DNA from: Urbifossiella sp046350095 | GTDB taxonomy: Bacteria > Planctomycetota > Planctomycetia > Gemmatales > Gemmataceae | Direction of reading: 5' to 3' | Assembly: GCA_046350095.1 (NCBI GenBank) | Contig: JAXMBA010000006.1 | Span: 1-64,000 of the forward strand | Length of the DNA: 64,000 bases | In this document: positions 58,555 through 64,000 of the stretch, one piece after another | Position numbering within the stretch: position 1 is the stretch's first letter | How the letters are laid out: each line of letters begins with the position of its first letter | Made by a program: the position numbers and the translations under genes | The notes under the pieces: model-generated | What the model saw: only the letters and a program-made list of their open reading frames with translations | The model's database searches: none | What the model was told of the DNA's origin: nothing

Positions 58555-60378
58555 ATGACCGACGCCGCCCCCGAGCCGCTCCTGCGCACCCTCGCGCCCC
58601 TGCTCCGCGGGCTCGACCGGCGCCTCCGCGCGTGGCTCGACGCCCGCCGCGCCCACCCCCTCGCCATGCTCCAGCGGGCCGAGCTCGAAGGCCTCGCCAC
58701 CGACCTCGGCCGACAGGCCACCGCCCTGGACGTCGACCAGCCGCTCCTCGTCGTCATGCTCATGGGCGGCACCGGCGTCGGGAAGAGCAGCCTGCTGAAC
58801 GCCCTCGCCGGCGCCCCGATCGCGCAGTCGTCGTTCACCCGCCCCACCACCCGCGACCCGGTCGTCTACTTCCACCAGTCCGTCCGCACCGACCGCCTCG
58901 ACCCCGCGCTGCGCCTTTGCCGGCTGGCCCAGCACGACCGCCCCGGGCTGGAGCAGAAGGTGCTCGTGGACACGCCCGACCTCGACAGCAACGACACCGC
59001 CAACCGCGACAAACTGCTGGCGCTGCTGCCCGTGGCTGACGTGGTGCTGTACGTCGGCTCGCAGGAGAAGTACCACGACAAGCTCGGCTGGGAGCTGTTC
59101 AAGGAGCAGCGGCGGCGGCGGGCGTTCGCGTTCGTCCTTAACAAGTGGGACCGCTGCCTGACCAGCGAGTCGGGCGTGCGCCCGGACGACGACCTGATCC
59201 GCGACCTGAAGGACGAGGGGTTCGCCAACCCGCTGTTGTTCCGCACGACGGCGCGGGCGTGGGTCGAGAGCGGCGGGTCGCCGCCGGCCGGGCTCCCCGA
59301 CGGCGAGCAGTTCGCGCTGCTGCGGAACTGGCTCGAACTCGGCCTGACGCGGCTGGAGATCGAGGCGGTGAAGGCCCGCGGCGTCGGGCAACTACTCGGA
59401 CAAGTCGAACGCGCCGCAGCTGGCGCGAAGCCGCCGGACCTGAGCGAGGCGGCGGCGAAGGTGGCGGACACGTGGGGGAACGTGCTGGCCGACGAGGCGG
59501 CGGTGCAGGCCGAGGTGCTGGTCGGCACGCTGGAGCCGTACCAGACGGAGGTGGAGCACCACTTCAGCGTCGAGGGGCAGCAGCGCTTCCGCGGGCTGAT
59601 GGCGGCGTACCTGCGGCTCACGAACGTGTTCCGCTACGCCGGCAGCCGCATCCGCGACCGCAACCCCATCACCGGCCGCCTCCTCGGCGGGCGGATGGAG
59701 ACGCCGGTGGAGTGGAACCTCGGCGCGTTCGTGCAGGACTGCGCGAAGGCCGCCGGCGAGCGCGTCCTCGACCAGCGGTCGGCTGCGCTGGTGAGCCGCC
59801 TCCTGGTGGACGCCGACCAGCGTGGCTTCCCGGTGGCGCTGCTGCAGGAGCGGACCGCGGCCGTGTCGCGGCTCGACTGGCGCGACCGGGCGACACGGGC
59901 GGTCATCGACGCGCTCGCGGAGGTGGAGCGGCAGGCGGTGCGGCCGACCGGCTGGCGGAAGGTCGTGCGCGGCACCCTGGGGTTCGCGGCGAACACGCTG
60001 CCGGAGGTGGCGCTGGTGGCGACCGCGGGCGTGCTCCTGTGGGACTTCTTCGTGGTCGGCAACACCGACATTAGCGCCTTCCGGCTGGCGCTGATCGGGC
60101 TCGTCCCGCTCGTCGTGATCATCGTGATCCACCTGCTCGTGCTGCTGCTGCTGCCGGTGCGCTGGCCGGCGATCCGCGGCGAGTTCCGCCGCGAACTGAC
60201 GACGCGGCTCGAAGCGGAGCTGGAGCGCGTGTACCGGCCGATCCCGGGCGAGGTGTCGGCGGCGCTGGCGGCCGAGCGGGCGGACGTGGACGCGCTGGTG
60301 GCCGACACGAAGCAGGTGGCGGACTGGCTGGCCGAGCGCCAACAGGCGGCGCGGGTCGGCGAGCTGTACGGGTCGTGA
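58555..60378 (+). CDS. Membrane-associated GTPase (dynamin/YfjP-like)
   Basis: A 607-residue GTP-binding protein. The G-domain has G1 GGTGVGKSSLLN, G2 threonines in SSFTRPTTRDP, a G3-like LVDTPDLDSND and G4 NKWD. A long helical region follows, then two C-terminal membrane helices (FFVVGNTDISAFRLALIGLVPLVVIIVIHLLVLLLLPVRW) and a coiled coil. This is the plan of bacterial dynamin-like or YfjP GTPases that act on membranes. TACACC ends 6 nt before the ATG, so the message is probably leaderless. Two base pairs separate it from the TPR gene. Confidence 0.87.
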   Translation: MTDAAPEPLLRTLAPLLRGLDRRLRAWLDARRAHPLAMLQRAELEGLATDLGRQATALDVDQPLLVVMLMGGTGVGKSSLLNALAGAPIAQSSFTRPTTRDPVVYFHQSVRTDRLDPALRLCRLAQHDRPGLEQKVLVDTPDLDSNDTANRDKLLALLPVADVVLYVGSQEKYHDKLGWELFKEQRRRRAFAFVLNKWDRCLTSESGVRPDDDLIRDLKDEGFANPLLFRTTARAWVESGGSPPAGLPDGEQFALLRNWLELGLTRLEIEAVKARGVGQLLGQVERAAAGAKPPDLSEAAAKVADTWGNVLADEAAVQAEVLVGTLEPYQTEVEHHFSVEGQQRFRGLMAAYLRLTNVFRYAGSRIRDRNPITGRLLGGRMETPVEWNLGAFVQDCAKAAGERVLDQRSAALVSRLLVDADQRGFPVALLQERTAAVSRLDWRDRATRAVIDALAEVERQAVRPTGWRKVVRGTLGFAANTLPEVALVATAGVLLWDFFVVGNTDISAFRLALIGLVPLVVIIVIHLLVLLLLPVRWPAIRGEFRRELTTRLEAELERVYRPIPGEVSAALAAERADVDALVADTKQVADWLAERQQAARVGELYGS

Positions 60379-60380
60379 CC

Positions 60381-61631
60381 ATGCGCCTCCTCGCACCCCT
60401 CGCCGTGCTCCTCGTCGCCGCCCCGGCGCCCGCCGGCGTGTACGACACCGCCGCCGACCCGCCGCCGCTGCCGAGCCGCTGGGCCGGCTTCCTCCCCGAC
60501 CACCGTGCCCTCCGCGCCGCCGCCACCGACCGGCCCGTCGATTCGCTCCGCGGCGACTTCCTGGCGACGGGCGACCGGTTGCGGAAGCTCGACCGGCCGC
60601 TCACCGCCGACGAGTCCGCCGACCTCGGCGCCGCGCTGCTGCGCCTCGGGAAAGCCACCGACGCCGTCGCCGTGCTGCGGCCGGCCGCGCGCCGCTTCCC
60701 CGACCACTTCCGCACGGCGGCGAACCTCGGCACCGCGTGGCAGCTCGCCGGCGACCTCGACCAGGCCGCATCCGCCTTGGCCGACGCCGTGCGCCTCGCG
60801 CCGGAGCGATCCCGCCGCGCCGAGGAGTTCCACCTCAAGCTCGTCCGCCTCCGGATCGCGGAAGGCCGCGCCGCCCAACGGCCGATCGCACCCGACGACC
60901 TGTTCGGCGTCCGCTTCGCGGCGAAGCTCGACGCCGCCGAGCGGGCGAAGCTGCCGGCCGACGACGTGGCCATCGTCCAATCGCTGGCGCTCGCACTCCC
61001 GGCCGACGGCCGCCTCCTGTGGTTGCTCGGTGAGTTGGCGAACGCGCACGGCGACGTGCGCACCGCGGCGGCGATCCTCGACGGCTGCGTCACCGAGTTC
61101 AACCTGTCGGCGCCGGACCTGCGAGCCCACCGCGCCGCCTACCGCGCCGCGGCCGACGCCCTCGCCCGCCAGCCCGGCCACGACGGGCACCGCGGCACGA
61201 TCGTCTTCCGCTCGGCCCGACCGCTCGCCCGCCGGTTCGACACGTCGCTCCTGCCCCCGGTCCGTGCCGACCGGCCGAACCCGCTGCCTTGGGGGCTGCT
61301 GGCCGAAACCGAACTCGGCGGCAAGGAGCCTACCTTCCCGCGGCACCTCGTCGCCCTCGACGGCAAGCCGGTGGTGCTCACCGGGTTCGTGCAGCCGCCC
61401 GGCGACGCCGAGCAGTTCGGCTCCTTCCTGCTGCTGGAGTACCCGGTCGGCTGCTGGTTCTGCGAGACGCCCGACCCGGCGCGGGTGGTGGCCGTCGAAC
61501 TGCCGCCGGGGGGGCGGGTGGGCCGCCGGGACGGGCTGACGAAGGTGACCGGCACGTTGGTGCTGAACCGCACCGACCCGGAGGACTACCCCGTCCGGGT
61601 GACCGCAGCGCGGCTTGGGGAGCCGGAGTAA
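60381..61631 (+). CDS. Exported TPR protein with DUF3299-like C-terminus
   Basis: A 416-residue exported protein with signal peptide (MRLLAPLAVLLVAAPAPAG), a tetratricopeptide section (about 75-150: ADLGAALLRLGKATDAVAVLRPAARRFPDHFRTAANLGTAWQLAGDLDQAASALADAVRLAP) and a C-terminal domain with VVLTGFVQP and LLLEYPVGCWFCETPDPARVV, the Cys-containing pattern of DUF3299. It is likely co-transcribed with the GTPase (2-bp gap). Role unknown. ATG 60381 preferred; a GTG at 60375 overlaps the GTPase stop. Confidence 0.8.
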   Translation: MRLLAPLAVLLVAAPAPAGVYDTAADPPPLPSRWAGFLPDHRALRAAATDRPVDSLRGDFLATGDRLRKLDRPLTADESADLGAALLRLGKATDAVAVLRPAARRFPDHFRTAANLGTAWQLAGDLDQAASALADAVRLAPERSRRAEEFHLKLVRLRIAEGRAAQRPIAPDDLFGVRFAAKLDAAERAKLPADDVAIVQSLALALPADGRLLWLLGELANAHGDVRTAAAILDGCVTEFNLSAPDLRAHRAAYRAAADALARQPGHDGHRGTIVFRSARPLARRFDTSLLPPVRADRPNPLPWGLLAETELGGKEPTFPRHLVALDGKPVVLTGFVQPPGDAEQFGSFLLLEYPVGCWFCETPDPARVVAVELPPGGRVGRRDGLTKVTGTLVLNRTDPEDYPVRVTAARLGEPE

Positions 61632-61697
61632 GGGGCGCTGCGGCACGCGGTACTTCATTCGGCGGTTCGACGTTTGCTCGCCCCCGGCGCACCCCGC

Positions 61698-61703
61698 TAG
61701 AAT
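61698..61703 (+). promoter_or_regulatory. -10 element of the glycosyltransferase gene
   Basis: TAGAAT, giving a start near 61710 and an 18-nt leader before ATG 61728. No clear -35. Confidence 0.45.
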
Positions 61704-61727
61704 GGGGAACCCGACCCGCCGCCCGGA

Positions 61728-62459
61728 ATGCCGCCTATGCGCACCCTGACCGCCATCCCGGTGTACAACGAGGCCCGGCACGTCGCCGACGTGCTCGCCC
61801 GCACCCGCCGGTACGCGCCCGACATCCTCGTCGTGAACGACGGCTCCACCGACGGCACCGCCGCCCTGCTCAACGCCGAGCCCGGCATCCTCCGGGTCGA
61901 TCACCCGCGGAACCGCGGCTACGGCGCCGCCCTCCAGAGCGCGTTCGCCTTCGCGCTGGCCGGCGGGTACGACGTGCTTGTGACGATGGACTGCGACGGC
62001 CAGCACGAGCCGGCCCGCATCCCCGTGCTGCTCGAAGCGATCCACGACGCCGACGTGGTGAGCGGCAGCCGGTACTACCGCGACTTCCGCCAGGACACGC
62101 CGGCCCCGACCGACCGGCGGTTCATCAACGCGACCGTCACCGCCGAACTGAACGACCGCTACCACCTGGACATCACCGACGCCTTCTGCGGGTTCAAGGC
62201 GTATCGCCGGGAGGCCCTGGAGAAGCTGCGCATCACCGAGGACGGCTGGGGGATGCCGCTGCAGCTGTGGGTGCAAGCGGCGCGGCAGGGGCTGCGGGTG
62301 AAGGAGATCGGCGTGCCGCGGCTGTACCTCGACCCCAACCGCGCGTTCGGCGGCGTGATGAACGACCCCGAGGCGCGGTTGGCCTACTACCACCGCGTGC
62401 TGGCTGACGCCGAGCGCGACGAGTTGCCGGCGGTGGCGTGTTCGGGGTCGTGCGGATGA
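61728..62459 (+). CDS. Glycosyltransferase family 2
   Basis: A 243-residue GT-A glycosyltransferase of the dolichol-phosphate-mannose type: TAIPVYNEARHVADVLARTRRY, LVVNDGSTDGTAALL, RNRGYGAALQSAF, the metal-binding TMDCDGQHEPARI and the acceptor loop DAFCGFKAYRREALEKL. It lacks membrane segments. It transfers a sugar from a nucleotide-sugar to a lipid or other acceptor. Alternative start ATG 61737 (MRTLTA). Overlaps the next gene by 4 bp (ATGA). Confidence 0.9.
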   Translation: MPPMRTLTAIPVYNEARHVADVLARTRRYAPDILVVNDGSTDGTAALLNAEPGILRVDHPRNRGYGAALQSAFAFALAGGYDVLVTMDCDGQHEPARIPVLLEAIHDADVVSGSRYYRDFRQDTPAPTDRRFINATVTAELNDRYHLDITDAFCGFKAYRREALEKLRITEDGWGMPLQLWVQAARQGLRVKEIGVPRLYLDPNRAFGGVMNDPEARLAYYHRVLADAERDELPAVACSGSCG

Positions 62460-63877
62460 GCCGTCGTTTCCGGGCGCCCACCGGGAACGGGGAGGTGCTG
62501 GCCGACCCGCCGTTCGCCGAGGTGCCGCGGCTGGTCGCCGAGAACCGCCGCCGCCTCGACCGCGCCGACGTGCTCGTCGGCCGGCTGCCCCTGCGCGAAC
62601 TGCGGGCACTGGCACGCCGGCAGGTGGTTGAACTCACCACTTTCGAGAACCCGTTGATTCTCGCCGGTCACCAGCCGGAGTTGTCACATCCCGGCGTGTG
62701 GGTGAAGAACTTTGCGCTGAACAGCATCGCCCGCCGGCTCGGCGGTGTGCCGCTCAACCTCATCGTCGATAACGACACGCTCAAGACTCCGGCACTGCGG
62801 GTGCCGTATGTGATCGGCCGCGGGCCGAAGGCGGTCTCCGATGCCGTCCCGTTCGACCGACTGGACGGCGAAGCACCCTACGAGGACCGCCGGATCATCG
62901 ACCCGGACTGCTTCCGCTCGTTCCCCGAACGGGTCGCCCGGCTCACGGCGGAATGGCCGTTCACCCCTGTGCTGCCGGCTGTCTGGCTTCCCGACGCGGT
63001 GCATGTCGGTGATGCGTTCACCCTGATGAGGCGCCGGTTGGAAGGGGCGTGGGGGTGCGCCAACCTCGAAGCCTGCGTCAGTCGTGTGTCGCAGACGGAG
63101 GCGTTCGGTCGGTTCGCGTCCCACATCCTCGCCGACCTGCCGCGATTCGCTGGCGTCTACAACGCCGCGATCCGCGCCTACCGCGTCGCCAACGGCATCA
63201 GCAGTGCCAATCACCCCGCCCCCGAGTTGGCCGAGGGCGAGGCGCCGTTCTGGGTGCGCACCGGAGCCGACGGCCGCCGCGCCCGCGCCACCGCCGCCAG
63301 CGACCCGACGCAACTGCGGCCTCGCGCCCTCACGCTCACGCTGTTCGCGCGGGTGTGCCTCGGCGACTTCTTCATCCACGGCATCGGCGGCGGCAAGTAC
63401 GACGAGGTGACCGACGCCATCATCCGCGACTACTTCGGCCTCGAACCGCCGGCGTACCAGGTGCTGTCGGCGACGCTCCACTTGCCGCTGCCCGGCCTGC
63501 CCGCCACGGCCGACGACGCGGCCCGGCAGGCCCGGTTCGTCCGCGACCTGCACTGGAACCCGCAGCGGCACCTGACGCCCGAGAACGCGCACCGCCCCGA
63601 GGTCGCGGCGCTTCTGGCCGAGCGGGAGGTGCTGGTCGCGGCCGAGCCGCCACACGGGGCGCACGCCGACCGGCGGGTGTGGTTCCGGGCACTGCAAGCG
63701 GCCACCGAGCGGTTGCGGCCGTTCGTATGGAAGCAGGTGGCGCCGGCGCAAGCGAATTTGGCGCGGATGCGTGTCGAGGCGGCGGCGAACGCGGTGCTGC
63801 GGCGGCGCGACTACTCGTGGGTGCTGTACCCGGAGGAGACGCTGCGGCCGTTCCTCCAGCGGTTCCTCGACGTGTAG
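62456..63877 (+). CDS. Unknown protein with a BshC-like N-terminal pattern
   Basis: A 473-residue soluble protein. The segment LILAGHQPELSHPGVWVKNFALNSIARRLGGVPLNLIVDND recalls the GQQPG...YKA...GVPVFW pattern of BshC (bacillithiol ligase) Rossmann domains, but the rest cannot be aligned confidently; the middle has an FFIHGIGGGKYDEVTD loop. Overlap with the glycosyltransferase gene shows co-expression. A sugar-conjugate or ligase role is conceivable from this context but unproven. Confidence 0.7.
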   Translation: MSRRFRAPTGNGEVLADPPFAEVPRLVAENRRRLDRADVLVGRLPLRELRALARRQVVELTTFENPLILAGHQPELSHPGVWVKNFALNSIARRLGGVPLNLIVDNDTLKTPALRVPYVIGRGPKAVSDAVPFDRLDGEAPYEDRRIIDPDCFRSFPERVARLTAEWPFTPVLPAVWLPDAVHVGDAFTLMRRRLEGAWGCANLEACVSRVSQTEAFGRFASHILADLPRFAGVYNAAIRAYRVANGISSANHPAPELAEGEAPFWVRTGADGRRARATAASDPTQLRPRALTLTLFARVCLGDFFIHGIGGGKYDEVTDAIIRDYFGLEPPAYQVLSATLHLPLPGLPATADDAARQARFVRDLHWNPQRHLTPENAHRPEVAALLAEREVLVAAEPPHGAHADRRVWFRALQAATERLRPFVWKQVAPAQANLARMRVEAAANAVLRRRDYSWVLYPEETLRPFLQRFLDV

Positions 63878-63881
63878 CAAA

Positions 63882-63945
63882 CCGAGCCGGCCCCGTAAGG
63901 GGTCGGAGCGCCGTTGCGCTCCGACCCCTTACGGGGCCGGCTCGG
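63882..63945. repeat. Perfect 30-bp inverted repeat
   Basis: Arms 63882-63911 and 63916-63945 are exact complements, loop CGTT. It separates two convergent genes and belongs to the same family as the repeat at 32473: both contain GAGCCGG, CCCGT, AGGGG and CGG in order, while differing positions are changed on both arms. Confidence 0.94.
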
Positions 63946-63960
63946 AACCAGTCTTTCGCG

Positions 63961-64000
63961 CTACTGGTTGAACTGCTCCGCGATCCGGTTCAGCATGTTC
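63961..64000 (-). CDS. Partial CDS, C-terminus of an unrecognised protein
   Basis: Thirteen codons on the minus strand read NMLNRIAEQFNQ then TAG (63963-63961). The gene enters from the right edge. Its position after a convergent terminator-like repeat supports it as real, but no identity can be given. Confidence 0.5.
   Translation of the reverse strand, partial: NMLNRIAEQFNQ

Overview
The window is about 70% GC and reads as a planctomycete chromosome, most likely from the Gemmataceae (Gemmata and relatives). Supporting evidence: two DUF1559 proteins with type-IV-pilin-like N-termini, a Tat-signal Gfo/Idh/MocA oxidoreductase, an FG-GAP surface protein opening with a VERLEDRDVPAG-type motif, MauE/DUF1573 proteins, SpoVG with a zinc ribbon, and divergent OprP-like porins. 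Genus-level assignment is inference.

Layout. 1-1865: end of an integrated element (partial minus gene, small winged-helix protein, tyrosine recombinase) abutting the 3' end of tRNA-His. 1.9-10.3 kb: DUF2071 protein, ADP-ribosylglycohydrolase, M48 protease, then a periplasmic thiol-redox set (thioredoxin-NHL, a lone DsbD alpha domain, full DsbD). 10.4-12 kb: ispE-spoVG operon. 12.3-17 kb: two small lipoproteins, a crotonase, rpsO-pnp. 17-20.7 kb: divergent porins. 20.8-23.3 kb: a secreted metallopeptidase gene cut in two by a 1,210-bp IS110-family element. 23.3-28.1 kb: a tightly overlapping five-gene operon (ATP-grasp, PRTase-TRSP, HAD, StiP/PELOTA, HpcH-like lyase) matching the biosynthetic module known from tellurium-resistance (Ter) loci, here without Ter genes. 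28.2-31 kb: modAB and a patatin lipoprotein. 31-38.7 kb: secreted hypothetical, tRNA-Ser, oxidoreductase, esterase, methyltransferase, FG-GAP protein. 39-41.9 kb: ABC-2 exporter. 42-50.5 kb: Uma2 nuclease, S9 peptidase, cyclase-fold repeat protein, DUF4239, LssY-like, CotH and DUF4956. 50.6-54.6 kb: tRNA-Val, DUF1559, a ModC-like ATPase, a TIM-barrel isomerase, rhodanese, clpS. 54.7-58.3 kb: an operon of MauE-DUF1573, a 12-cysteine secreted protein, a low-GC unknown, DUF1559 and DUF1573, read from a promoter whose spacer contains a run of 12 G. 58.5-63.9 kb: membrane GTPase, TPR protein, glycosyltransferase, unknown protein, and the C-terminus of another gene at the edge.

The strongest discovery is in the IS110 element. 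Its 5' non-coding end folds into two guide-bearing loops. Their guides match, next to a CT core, the interrupted target (CGAACCAG against CTGGTTCG) and the element's own right end (ATGCCAT). A perfect TTGACA sits in the right end, placed to form a promoter for the guide RNA once the ends are joined in a circle. This is what an IS621-type bridge-RNA recombinase requires, and deleting the element restores the host reading frame exactly.

Two genome-wide habits also stand out. Long, nearly perfect inverted repeats (19-43 bp arms) lie between many genes, some in sequence families with compensatory changes. Many genes have a TAnnnT box 6-7 nt before the ATG, suggesting leaderless transcripts.
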